DNA of 10,111 nt from DYCT01 sp051875715 (GTDB lineage: Bacteria > Bacteroidota > Bacteroidia > Bacteroidales > Bacteroidaceae). Position numbers and translations under genes: made by a program. The DNA is taken from positions 1 through 10,111 of the forward strand of contig JBJEHD010000065.1 in the NCBI GenBank assembly GCA_051875715.1. Reading direction: 5' to 3'. This document shows positions 1 through 6,556 of the stretch, piece by piece. The notes beneath the pieces were generated by a model. It ran no database searches. It was not told the DNA's origin and saw only the letters and a list, made by a program, of their open reading frames with translations. The number at the start of each line of letters is the position of its first letter. Within the stretch, counting starts at the first letter, position 1.

Positions 1-100
1 AAGTAAACTCGTAAATAAACAAATAATCTGTGAAGTAAAATCAGTCATAGTCAATCTGTATCCGACAGGCATTTTTAAGCCCCGGCATCTTTCGACATGA

Positions 101-188
101 GCATACTCGCATGAGGCTGCACGAGTATGCACAAGCGGCTGCGAGCATACTCACAAACGGCTGCGTGAGTATGCAGTTGTGCGGCTGC
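101..188. repeat. Tandem array of small palindromes, 44-bp period
   Basis: Two consecutive 44-bp units (101-144 and 145-188) each contain a perfect 9-bp inverted repeat around a 12-nt loop: gcatactcg at 101-109 pairs with cgagtatgc at 122-130, and gcatactca at 145-153 pairs with tgagtatgc at 166-174. The differing ninth base changes on both arms, so pairing is kept. The hexamer ggctgc recurs at 115, 137, 159 and 183, giving an underlying 22-24 bp half-period. A decayed further arm (atactcg) sits at 198-204. The pattern resembles REP-like intergenic palindromes or a structured RNA; I do not recognise the family. Confidence 0.8.
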
Positions 189-256
189 GCCCTGAATATA
201 CTCGAATTTATCTTCTATACTAAATTAAAAACTCATAAATCCATCATTTCATCCAT

Positions 257-300
257 TATAAATGATAAAAACAAGGAAATGGAGGATTTTATCATTTATA
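257..300 (-). terminator. AT-rich 14-bp inverted repeat, possible terminator
   Basis: The perfect 14-bp inverted repeat tataaatgataaaa (257-270) / ttttatcatttata (287-300) encloses a 16-nt loop. It lies 34 bp beyond the stop codon of the minus-strand helix-hairpin-helix gene, so it is placed to form a hairpin at that transcript's 3' end. The stem is almost entirely A/T and no clean T-tract follows it, so it is not a textbook intrinsic terminator. It could instead be an RNA 3'-end stabiliser or a protein-binding site. Confidence 0.35.
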
Positions 301-333
301 GATGACAAAAACGGGCAGGATGCCGGATTCCGC

Positions 334-2337
334 TCAGAACTTCCACACCAACTGGGCATCGACGGCCGACTGGCGAGGACGGTCGGGAAGCGTAGGAGTC
401 TCTTTGTACACCGTCTGGCCCAAGCGAAGAATAGCCGTCAGATGCCTGTTGATATGGCTGTTGATAAACAACGAAGCCCGCAGACCTTTGCCGTAGTAGG
501 AGGCAAAGGAGTAGGTGTAGAGAAGGCCTCGTTCATAAGTAGTTAAGCGAGAATCGTAGTCGGTGGTATCGAACAAAGAGATATGAACAGCCAGTTGAAA
601 AGGACGATGTTGAAAACGATAAGAAAGTTGCTGGGTCAGCATCCCTCCACGGCTCCAGGAGGCGTGAGGCGAACGGCAGAACACCGCATCGACCGTGGTG
701 CGGACAGTCCACGCGTCGGGCAGTTCGTAGGCCAACTGGCAACGCACCTTGTGGCGCACCGCCTGATGCACTTCGCCGGAGTGGACAGCGCAGTTCCGCC
801 CCTTCTCTTTATACTGATAGCGCAACAGCAGACGGAGGTTCCGCCGGACGGAATAGGTGGCCTGACACAGGGCTTCGAATCCTTCGGACGGACGGTCGAC
901 CCCGTAGCGCAACCAGGGGAAGCGGAAGAAATCGACCGAAGCCGTCAGCCTCAGCCGGCGAAACGGACTGGCCTCCACCCCGGCGTAACACCCCGTCTCG
1001 TTTCTCACCTGCCCTCCCTCGCTGAGCGAATGACTCAGCCAGGCCACGTAGTTCTTGGCATAGTAGCGATGGGCCAGAACCAACCGCCACCCTTCAGCCG
1101 GCGAGAAACGAAGCACATGAAGCGAAGCCACACCCCCACCCCGGCTCGCGGCCACCTCGCCGCACAACTGCCACCGGCGTATGCGCCACCGGTAGTCGGC
1201 ACTGCCCACGAAGAAATGCCGACCCTGCGGATAGTGCCAGCGATAGGGAGAGGGAGAAGTTACCAACAGGCGGTTGAAAACTTGATAAACACCTGTCAAT
1301 CCACACTCGAAGGTAGTGGTACGGTAGCGCAGATGAGTTCCAACCACCTGAACATCAGCCTTTCGTCGTTTTTCAAAATCGGAAGCAGTACGATGGATAC
1401 CATCGGTTTTCAACGAGGTTATGAACCCGTTTTCAACATGTGCGTCTTGTCGCTGAAAGGAATAGAACGCACTGAGCGAGAACCGCTGCCAGGCGAACGT
1501 GCCGGCCAGACCACGCAAGAAACCGCTTTCGGCCGTGGAAGCATGTGGACGGATGCCCCCGGCCCCATTCCCGATGGTGGCAAGCGACGAAGTCTTGCCC
1601 AGGCCGAACGTCTGGTTGACGGCCAATCCCAAGCCGAATCCGGCCCGATAGTCGCCTACGAGCAGGGTGCGCAAGGGGCCGCAATCGTTCAACTGGAAAT
1701 GGAAGGAATAGAAGTCGTAGCCCTGCCGGTTGGCACGCCCGAAAAAGGGTTCTCCGGCATCCTGATCGGCCATGAGGCCCAGGCCGAATTTGCCCGAAGC
1801 ATCGAATCGATAGCGCAACGAATGGGACACCGCACTGCCCTGCCAAGCGTCGGCATCGGCCGGAGCACGGAGGGGAACACCCACACGGGTGGACAGTTCG
1901 TGCCTGCCACGTGCGAACCGGGTCTTCAACTGGGGTGCGGCCTCCGATGCCTTCGGGCCTACGCAGACGAAGGGAAGCAGGAGGTCGATGGTCTGGCGGT
2001 CCATCGCATCGACCAACTGCAGTTCGTAAATGGTCTGCATACCCTGCACGGCATAGACGTAGAGCAAGATTTTCGCTATCTGTTCGTCGCTCAAGAAAGG
2101 AAGCCGGCGCAGCTGTTCGCGGGTGGCGGTGTTGAGGTTGATGGGATGCTGACGAAGGTCGGACAACTCTTCGCCCAATACACGCCACAAATCATCGGAC
2201 TCGGCATTGGAGGCGGCTGCCATCTGCTCAAGCAACTCTTCGGCATCGGAGTCGACAAGCGGAACAGCGCACAGGCCTTTAACAGGCATCCATACTGATG
2301 TACTGACAATTAACAACAAAATGAACACCTTGTTCAT
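334..2337 (-). CDS. Exported helix-hairpin-helix protein with predicted C-terminal beta-barrel
   Basis: This 667-aa protein is of a kind often annotated in Bacteroides as helix-hairpin-helix or ComEA-like. Residues 1-24 look like a signal peptide. Residues about 65-95 form a ComEA-type helix-hairpin-helix beginning with the NLNTA motif (67-71), and a second half-motif follows at about 100-127. From about residue 135 to the end the sequence alternates polar and aromatic residues in strand-like runs and finishes in WKF, the terminal aromatic usual for outer-membrane barrels. The start at 2337 is supported by a purine-rich aggggga about 10 nt upstream and by the signal peptide. It lies 23 bp after the PorV-like gene, probably in one transcript. 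Periplasmic HHH domains can bind DNA, but a DNA-uptake role is inference only; substrate and function are unknown. Confidence 0.85.
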   Translation of the reverse strand: MNKVFILLLIVSTSVWMPVKGLCAVPLVDSDAEELLEQMAAASNAESDDLWRVLGEELSDLRQHPINLNTATREQLRRLPFLSDEQIAKILLYVYAVQGMQTIYELQLVDAMDRQTIDLLLPFVCVGPKASEAAPQLKTRFARGRHELSTRVGVPLRAPADADAWQGSAVSHSLRYRFDASGKFGLGLMADQDAGEPFFGRANRQGYDFYSFHFQLNDCGPLRTLLVGDYRAGFGLGLAVNQTFGLGKTSSLATIGNGAGGIRPHASTAESGFLRGLAGTFAWQRFSLSAFYSFQRQDAHVENGFITSLKTDGIHRTASDFEKRRKADVQVVGTHLRYRTTTFECGLTGVYQVFNRLLVTSPSPYRWHYPQGRHFFVGSADYRWRIRRWQLCGEVAASRGGGVASLHVLRFSPAEGWRLVLAHRYYAKNYVAWLSHSLSEGGQVRNETGCYAGVEASPFRRLRLTASVDFFRFPWLRYGVDRPSEGFEALCQATYSVRRNLRLLLRYQYKEKGRNCAVHSGEVHQAVRHKVRCQLAYELPDAWTVRTTVDAVFCRSPHASWSRGGMLTQQLSYRFQHRPFQLAVHISLFDTTDYDSRLTTYERGLLYTYSFASYYGKGLRASLFINSHINRHLTAILRLGQTVYKETPTLPDRPRQSAVDAQLVWKF

Positions 2338-2360
2338 AACTGCATACTCCCCCTATCTAT

Positions 2361-3182
2361 TCAGTAGTGGAACGACAAACCGCACGAAGTGCTGAAGCCC
2401 AACACGGGATGGCGGGTGCAGGCTATGTCGAGCGAGAAGGCGGAAAGATGCACTCCTACTCCAACACTTGGCACAAAAGGCTTTGCCTGCATACCCAGAC
2501 GTACACACAAAGCCTCCAACGGTTGATATTCCATCCCCACCCTGCCTACAAAAGGCTGCGAGAAATCTTTCTCCACCTGACCCGTCAGCCGGAAAGAAGA
2601 AGTCACCCGATAATCCATCCCTACCGTCAGCACCATCGGAAGGCGGATGCGACGTCCACCGGCCTGATAGGACGAAGCAACCGGATTGAACGCCCCGACC
2701 GTTATCAACAGGTTTTGAACAGGCTGTGTGGAAATAAACACGTCGGCTGTGAAAACGGACTTGTTCGACTCGACTCCGGCCTGGTGGATGCAGAAATAGT
2801 CGGCACGCACGCCCAAAGAGACGTACGGCGAAAGAGCCCGATAGACATGGAGGGCGCACATCGTCTCGCTGTAAGCCCGAAATCCGTAGCGAGACACCAC
2901 CCCGCCCACCGGCAGCAGGCGGTTGGAGAAATTGACCATACCGGCGTAGGTGGACATCTCTTTCACCCCGTAACGATTGAGATACTGCAATGTGGCACAA
3001 CGACTTTCGTCGGGTACAAACACATAGAGCGACGGATTGGCCCAGGGAGACGTGGCCACCGCACAACCGCCCATGCCGGCACTGCGGGCATCGACCAACA
3101 GACTGCCCACAAACCCAAAGCAGACTTCGGCCTTGAGCAAAAACCATACGGACAGAAATAGCAACCGACGGATGTGTCTCAT
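2361..3182 (-). CDS. PorV/PorQ-like outer-membrane beta-barrel protein
   Basis: This 273-aa exported protein begins with a basic-hydrophobic signal peptide (about 1-22), then LLVDARSAGMGGCAVA (about 28-43), which closely resembles the N-terminal strand of PorV/PorQ-type barrels (DARSxGMGxxGVA). The remainder is rich in alternating strand-like segments and ends in SFHY, with a terminal aromatic residue. PorV itself is a type IX secretion component of roughly 400 aa, so this shorter protein is a relative, not an orthologue. It is the first gene of a two-gene minus-strand unit with the helix-hairpin-helix barrel protein, which suggests that both act at the outer membrane. No clear Shine-Dalgarno precedes the ATG, which is common in Bacteroidota. 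Specific function unknown. Confidence 0.8.
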   Translation of the reverse strand: MRHIRRLLFLSVWFLLKAEVCFGFVGSLLVDARSAGMGGCAVATSPWANPSLYVFVPDESRCATLQYLNRYGVKEMSTYAGMVNFSNRLLPVGGVVSRYGFRAYSETMCALHVYRALSPYVSLGVRADYFCIHQAGVESNKSVFTADVFISTQPVQNLLITVGAFNPVASSYQAGGRRIRLPMVLTVGMDYRVTSSFRLTGQVEKDFSQPFVGRVGMEYQPLEALCVRLGMQAKPFVPSVGVGVHLSAFSLDIACTRHPVLGFSTSCGLSFHY

Positions 3183-3210
3183 CGTGAGGAAAAAACTGTT
3201 AACAACGGAA

Positions 3211-3242
3211 CGAAACTACTTAAAATATCCATAAGGAGCAAC
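3211..3242 (-). promoter_or_regulatory. Weak candidate promoter for the minus-strand pair
   Basis: On the minus strand TAGTTTCG (3218-3211) matches the Bacteroides -7 consensus TAnnTTTG at 5 of 6 defined positions. GTTG (3242-3239), 20 nt upstream, loosely matches the -33 TTTG box. The ATG of the PorV-like gene is 28 nt beyond. It overlaps the region between the divergent genes. Confidence 0.3.
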
Positions 3243-3294
3243 CTTTGCCCGAAGAAATCGGCACAGAAAACGAAACGGAATGTACGGAAACGCG

Positions 3295-3302
3295 TATTTT
3301 TG
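3295..3302 (+). promoter_or_regulatory. -7 box for the DUF4294 gene
   Basis: TATTTTTG followed by C is an exact match to the Bacteroides sigma-ABfr -7 element TAnnTTTG. It ends 5 nt before the ATG at 3308, so the transcript would begin close to the start codon and be leaderless or nearly so. No TTTG lies 19-21 nt upstream. A looser near-match (aacctttg) is at 3240-3247. Confidence 0.55.
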
Positions 3303-3307
3303 CCTGT

Positions 3308-3910
3308 ATGAAACGAAGCGGGACCATGGCAATCATCGGGCTGGCGTGCATGCTGGCAGCAGGGCACACACACGCACAAGACCGGACAAGCATCGGCGGC
3401 GTACTGCTGCCGGTATGCGTCTACAAGGGCGACACCATCCCCTGCGTCCAACTGCGTAACACCTACGTGTTTCCCGAACTCCGCTTCCAAAGCCGAAAAG
3501 AACAGCAGGCGTACTACCGGTTGGTGCGCAACGTGAAGAAGACGCTGCCCATCGCCCGCCTCATCAACCGGACCATCCTGGAGACCTACGAATACCTGGA
3601 GACACTGCCTACAAAGAAAGAAAAGGACAAACACCTGAAGCGGGTGGAGAAAGGACTGAAGGAACAATATACACCGATGATGAAGAAACTCACCTTCTCG
3701 CAAGGCAAACTGTTGATAAAACTGGTGGACCGGGAATGCAACCAATCCTCCTACGAAATCATCAAAGCCTTCATGGGCCCCTTCAAAGCCGGATTTTACC
3801 AGACATTTGCCGCCTTGTTCGGGGCAAGCCTGAAAAAGGAATACAACCCGCAGGACGACGACAAACTGGTGGAACGCATCATCCTGCTGGTGGAAAACGG
3901 ACAGTTATAA
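3308..3910 (+). CDS. DUF4294 family exported protein
   Basis: This 200-aa protein has a signal peptide (basic MKR, hydrophobic core, likely cut after THA at about residue 23). The mature part matches DUF4294 as I know it: GDTIPCVQLRNTYVFPE at about 41-57, then a long charged helical region with ETYEYLETLP (92-101), and a C-terminal stretch containing IKLVDRECNQSSYEIIKAF (about 137-155). The reading frame stays open upstream to a TTG at 3245, but the ATG at 3308 is preferred because it creates the signal peptide and sits just after a perfect -7 box. The gene is divergent from the PorV-like unit and converges on the methyltransferase with only 7 bp between stops. Function unknown; probably periplasmic. 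Confidence 0.85.
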   Translation: MKRSGTMAIIGLACMLAAGHTHAQDRTSIGGVLLPVCVYKGDTIPCVQLRNTYVFPELRFQSRKEQQAYYRLVRNVKKTLPIARLINRTILETYEYLETLPTKKEKDKHLKRVEKGLKEQYTPMMKKLTFSQGKLLIKLVDRECNQSSYEIIKAFMGPFKAGFYQTFAALFGASLKKEYNPQDDDKLVERIILLVENGQL

Positions 3911-3917
3911 GAGGGTA

Positions 3918-4457
3918 TCAAAATCGCGTATTCGGACAAAGCCTCTTGAAGAAATCCCAAATGACGATGCCGGCCGTCACGGACACGTTGAGCGAATGCT
4001 TGGTGCCGAACTGAGGGATTTCGATAGACCCGTCGCAACAGTCCACCACCTCCTGCCCCACTCCTTTCACCTCGTTGCCCAACACCACAGCATAGCGGCC
4101 TTCGGGCAAAACAAGGCTGTCCAGCATCCGGCTGCCCTCCACCTGCTCGATGGCCAGCACGGTGTAGCCCTTGGCCTTCAGTTCGCCGACCGCATCCAGC
4201 GTCGACGCATAGTAGGTCCAATCGACGGTGAGTTCCGCCCCCAAAGCCGTCTTGTGCATTTCGGCACTGGGAGGTACGGCTGTTATTCCACACAGACAGA
4301 TACGTTCCACCCGAAAGGCATCAGCCGTCCTAAATACCGACCCAATGTTGTGCAGACTGCGAACATTGTCGAGCACAACGACCAGAGGCAGTTTCTCTGC
4401 CTCCTTGAATTCTTCTACGCTGATACGGTTCAGCTCAGTTATCTTCAGTTTTCTCAT
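3918..4457 (-). CDS. SpoU/TrmH-family RNA 2'-O-methyltransferase
   Basis: This 179-aa protein transfers a methyl group from S-adenosylmethionine to a ribose 2'-OH in tRNA or rRNA. The three SPOUT motifs are intact: motif 1 with DNVRSLHNIGSVFRTADAF (30-48; Asn37 and Arg43 the usual catalytic and binding residues), motif 2 GNEVKGV (127-133), and motif 3 IPQFGTKHSLNVSVTAGI (147-164), which forms part of the trefoil-knot SAM site. It lacks the extra N-terminal substrate-binding domain of RlmB, so its exact RNA target is uncertain. The frame is open 25 codons further upstream (to 4532), but the ATG at 4457 is chosen because a perfect -7 box lies at 4475-4482 and the extension would start upstream of that promoter. 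It is the last chromosomal gene before the ICE. Confidence 0.92.
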   Translation of the reverse strand: MRKLKITELNRISVEEFKEAEKLPLVVVLDNVRSLHNIGSVFRTADAFRVERICLCGITAVPPSAEMHKTALGAELTVDWTYYASTLDAVGELKAKGYTVLAIEQVEGSRMLDSLVLPEGRYAVVLGNEVKGVGQEVVDCCDGSIEIPQFGTKHSLNVSVTAGIVIWDFFKRLCPNTRF

Positions 4458-4474
4458 TCTTCTTCTATTTGCAA

Positions 4475-4482
4475 CAAAGATA
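4475..4482 (-). promoter_or_regulatory. -7 box of the RNA methyltransferase gene
   Basis: On the minus strand TATCTTTG is an exact TAnnTTTG match, 17 nt before the ATG at 4457. With its preceding G and following T it reads GTATCTTTGT, a 9-of-10 match to the CTnDOT core-site consensus GTANNTTTGC. The promoter may therefore abut or overlap the ICE junction. No TTTG -33 box lies at the expected distance. Confidence 0.55.
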
Positions 4483-4849
4483 CAAAAAAAAACTGAGAAA
4501 GAGAGAAAAATGGTGAAGGAACGTTGAGACAAAGCATTTTAGCGAACTTAGCGGAGATTTCGGTAAAGCCACTGAATGCCATAAAAAAGCCATTTGAAGC
4601 AAGAGTTACGTTACTATCCCGTTACTCTTTCTTTCGGAAGAACAGCCTGTCATGAATGATGGCATACAGATTGACAGACATTGGATTACGGCATCTTAGA
4701 TGCGCAAATTTAGGGATTATTCCGGTGCCGAGAACATGAAAGACCGAAAAAAATGATGCGTGGATGCGATTGCACTGATGTGCCGCGATTTGCTTACAGC
4801 CTTCCGACTCTGCATGAACTAATTTTGCAACCAAGAAAAAATGTAGAGT
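4483..4849. other. Non-coding ICE end: candidate attachment-site region
   Basis: No convincing gene lies here. Three near-matches (9 of 10) to the CTnDOT core GTANNTTTGC flank or fall in it: minus-strand GTATCTTTGT (4483-4474), minus-strand CTAAATTTGC (4713-4704), and plus-strand CTAATTTTGC (4819-4828), the last being also the integrase promoter. The pentamer gttac occurs at 4605, 4610 and 4621, and a small palindrome gcatc-tta-gatgc is at 4691-4703; either could be an arm-type protein site. The core consensus is recalled from CTnDOT work, and which match is the true crossover is not decidable from this end alone. Confidence 0.5.
4820..4827 (+). promoter_or_regulatory. -7 box of the integrase gene
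   Basis: TAATTTTG followed by C is an exact match to TAnnTTTG, 22 nt before the integrase ATG at 4850. The same octamer is used by the excision operon promoter at 7309. Just before the integrase start there is an ATG immediately followed by TAG (4841-4846). Confidence 0.6.
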
Positions 4850-6085
4850 ATGAGCAGAAGCACATTCAGAGTATTGTTCTACCTCAAGCGCAATGCGCCG
4901 AAGAAGAACGGAATGATTCCCGTGATGTGTCGTGTCACGGTGAACGGCAAGGTCTCACAGTTCAGCAGCAAGCTGGATGTGGAGGAAAAAATGTGGAACG
5001 TGGAAACCGGACGGTTGTCCGGACGCAGCCTCGCAGCACAGGAGGGAAACCGCATGCTTGACAAAATACGTGTCGGCATCAACAAGGCATATCAGGAAGT
5101 ATGCGATACAGACGGTTATGTCACGGCAGAGAAAGTACGCAACGCCTATCTTGGCTTGGGGCAGAATCACAAGACCCTGCTTGCCGTGTTCAAGCAACAC
5201 AATGAGGACTATGCCAAAATGGTAGGAAAAATGAAAAGCGAGCGCAGCTATTGGAAATATTGCACTGTATATAACCACTTATCGGAATTCATCAGACAAC
5301 GCTACAAGATGAGCGACATTGCCCTGCGCGAGCTTACACCGGCATTCATTACGGATTTTGAGCTGTTCCTCCGCACGGAAAAGAACCATTGCACCAACAC
5401 CGTATGGTCGTACATGATGCCTTTCCGCAGCGTCATCTATACCGCCATCAACAACGGCTGGTTACCACGTGACCCCTTCTATGCCTACCACATCACCAAA
5501 GAGGAAACGAAACGCGGATTTCTGACAAAAGAGGAAATAACCCAACTTATCAACGGTACATTCAAGAAGAAAAGTTACGAAGTGATACGTGATCTTTTCA
5601 TCTTCTGCACGTTCACCGGATTGAGCTGGACTGATATGTACAACCTCACGGAAGAAAACCTGCAAACCTCCTTTGACGGGCATTTGTGGATAAAGACCAA
5701 CCGTCAGAAAACAGGTGTGGAATCCAACATCCGCCTGTTGGACGTACCGAAACATATCATAGAAAAGTATAGCGGCATGGCAGAGGACGGACGGCTTTTG
5801 CCTGTCCCCTGTTATCCTCATTGCCGATACGGCATCAAGGTCGTTGCCAAACAATGCGGCATTACGAAAAACGTCACTTGGCACCAAAGTCGCCACAGTT
5901 ATGCGACTACCATCTGCCTCTCCAACGGTGTACCGATAGAAACCCTGTCAAAGATGATGGGCCATACCAGCATACGCAGTACCCAAATCTATGCCAAAAT
6001 TACTGCGGAGAAGGTGAGCAACGACATGGAACGCCTCTCCAAGCAGATAGAGTCAATGGAACAGTTCATTTGTCAAACAATATAA
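4850..6085 (+). CDS. IntDOT-type tyrosine recombinase (ICE integrase)
   Basis: This 411-aa enzyme catalyses site-specific integration and excision of the ICE. The length equals that of IntDOT as I recall it. The N-terminal arm-binding domain (about 1-100) contains RSTFRVLFYLKRN (3-15), the core-binding SAM-like domain spans about 105-215, and the catalytic domain about 220-405. Catalytic residues visible are Lys287, His345 and Arg348 (WHQSRHSYAT), His372 (MMGHTS) and the nucleophile Tyr381 (STQIYAKIT). The first Arg of the usual RKHRHY set is replaced by Ser259 (TGLSWTDM), the hallmark substitution described for IntDOT. The ATG at 4850 follows a perfect -7 box by 22 nt. The gene reads away from the chromosome junction, and the RhuM-like gene follows after 11 bp, probably co-transcribed. 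Confidence 0.95.
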   Translation: MSRSTFRVLFYLKRNAPKKNGMIPVMCRVTVNGKVSQFSSKLDVEEKMWNVETGRLSGRSLAAQEGNRMLDKIRVGINKAYQEVCDTDGYVTAEKVRNAYLGLGQNHKTLLAVFKQHNEDYAKMVGKMKSERSYWKYCTVYNHLSEFIRQRYKMSDIALRELTPAFITDFELFLRTEKNHCTNTVWSYMMPFRSVIYTAINNGWLPRDPFYAYHITKEETKRGFLTKEEITQLINGTFKKKSYEVIRDLFIFCTFTGLSWTDMYNLTEENLQTSFDGHLWIKTNRQKTGVESNIRLLDVPKHIIEKYSGMAEDGRLLPVPCYPHCRYGIKVVAKQCGITKNVTWHQSRHSYATTICLSNGVPIETLSKMMGHTSIRSTQIYAKITAEKVSNDMERLSKQIESMEQFICQTI

Positions 6086-6096
6086 CCTGCACAACC

Positions 6097-6468
6097 ATGA
6101 GAAGAATCATCAAGACAGACGAGAACGGGAATATTCATATTACGGGTAATTCCCGGAAAGATATATGGATGACAGCGTGGGAAATTGCCGAACTTTTCAA
6201 TGTAACCGTTGCGTCCATACAGAAAGAGATAAGAACCTTGCGTAAGTCCGGCATACTTACGGATTACGAAGTGTGCAAGTACATCCGCATGGAGAACGGC
6301 TACTCTGCGGACATTTTCAACCTCGACATCATTATCGCCGTGGCATATAGAGTGAATACCTTTTATACCCATGCCTTCCGCAAATGGTTGAGAGAAAAAG
6401 CCGTTTCGGGAAACGAACAGGAACACAAATCCATATTTATATTGTTTGATAAAAGCCGACTTTGTTGA
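6097..6468 (+). CDS. Small RhuM-like protein
   Basis: This 123-aa protein resembles the N-terminal part of the RhuM (virulence RhuM) family: a helix-turn-helix-like stretch DIWMTAWEIAELFNVTVASI (22-41), followed by the family's signature pattern of FNLDIIIAVAYRVNTFYTHAFRKWL (about 74-98). RhuM proteins are usually around 300 aa or more, so this is a short version holding the DNA-binding-like core only. It begins 11 bp after the integrase stop and ends before a strong terminator, so it is probably translated from the integrase transcript. The frame is open back to 5821 inside the integrase, but the ATG at 6097 is preferred since that overlap reads as an out-of-frame shadow. Role unknown; regulation of integrase or excision is inference. 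Confidence 0.75.
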   Translation: MRRIIKTDENGNIHITGNSRKDIWMTAWEIAELFNVTVASIQKEIRTLRKSGILTDYEVCKYIRMENGYSADIFNLDIIIAVAYRVNTFYTHAFRKWLREKAVSGNEQEHKSIFILFDKSRLC

Positions 6469-6485
6469 GAATCGTATAGATAAAG

Positions 6486-6533
6486 AAAATGCGGGCGGAC
6501 AATCTCCAAATAAGGAATGTCCGTCCGCATTTT
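6486..6533. terminator. Strong bidirectional hairpin terminator
   Basis: The arms aaaatgcgggcggaca (6486-6501) and tgtccgtccgcatttt (6518-6533) form a 16-bp stem with a single mismatch (G·T on the plus-strand RNA) and a 16-nt loop. It has a GC-rich core, with A-run and T-run flanks, so it can work on either strand. It sits between the stop of the RhuM-like gene (6468, plus) and the stop of the converging HTH gene (6557, minus). Confidence 0.85.
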
Positions 6534-6556
6534 CCATTTCTAAGTCTTCCGATAAG

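Larger units (their letters stand above)
1..333. other. Gene-free stretch left of the minus-strand pair
   Basis: No ORF here looks real; the 64-codon plus-strand ORF at 111-305 runs through a palindromic repeat array and has no protein-like features. The stretch holds the array at 101-188 and an AT-rich inverted repeat at 257-300, both listed separately. Otherwise it is AT-rich and featureless to my eye. It lies downstream of the stop codon of the helix-hairpin-helix gene (334-336, minus strand), so it should carry that unit's 3' untranslated region and transcription end. Confidence 0.6.

Noticed and set aside
101..188. CRISPR array
   Set aside because: The repeat unit is itself two inverted arms with a 22-bp half-period, spacers are not unique, and no cas gene is present.
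111..305. 64-codon ORF in the left intergenic stretch
   Set aside because: Encoded mainly by the palindromic array; no promoter or protein-like feature.
583..2298. 571-codon plus-strand ORF
   Set aside because: Lies wholly antisense to the helix-hairpin-helix gene; the translation is low in hydrophobic structure, has no recognisable domain, and the opposite strand gives a signal peptide, HHH and barrel.
2353..3147. 264-codon ORFs on both strands over the PorV-like gene
   Set aside because: They are out of frame with the gene that has a signal peptide and barrel signature and contain no domain pattern.
3909..3947. Hairpin terminator between the convergent DUF4294 and methyltransferase genes
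   Set aside because: Only a 6-bp stem (aagagg/cctctt) with a 27-nt loop and no T-tract; not convincing.
4458..4532. 25-codon N-terminal extension of the methyltransferase
   Set aside because: Would begin upstream of the perfect -7 box, and SpoU proteins of this size start near MRKLKITEL.
4622..4834. 70-codon minus-strand ORF in the ICE end
   Set aside because: Sits in the attachment region, overlaps the integrase promoter, and has no recognisable domain or promoter.
5821..6096. Upstream extension of the RhuM-like gene inside the integrase
   Set aside because: It is a different frame over a well-conserved catalytic region, including the Tyr381 codon, and its translation has no RhuM similarity.
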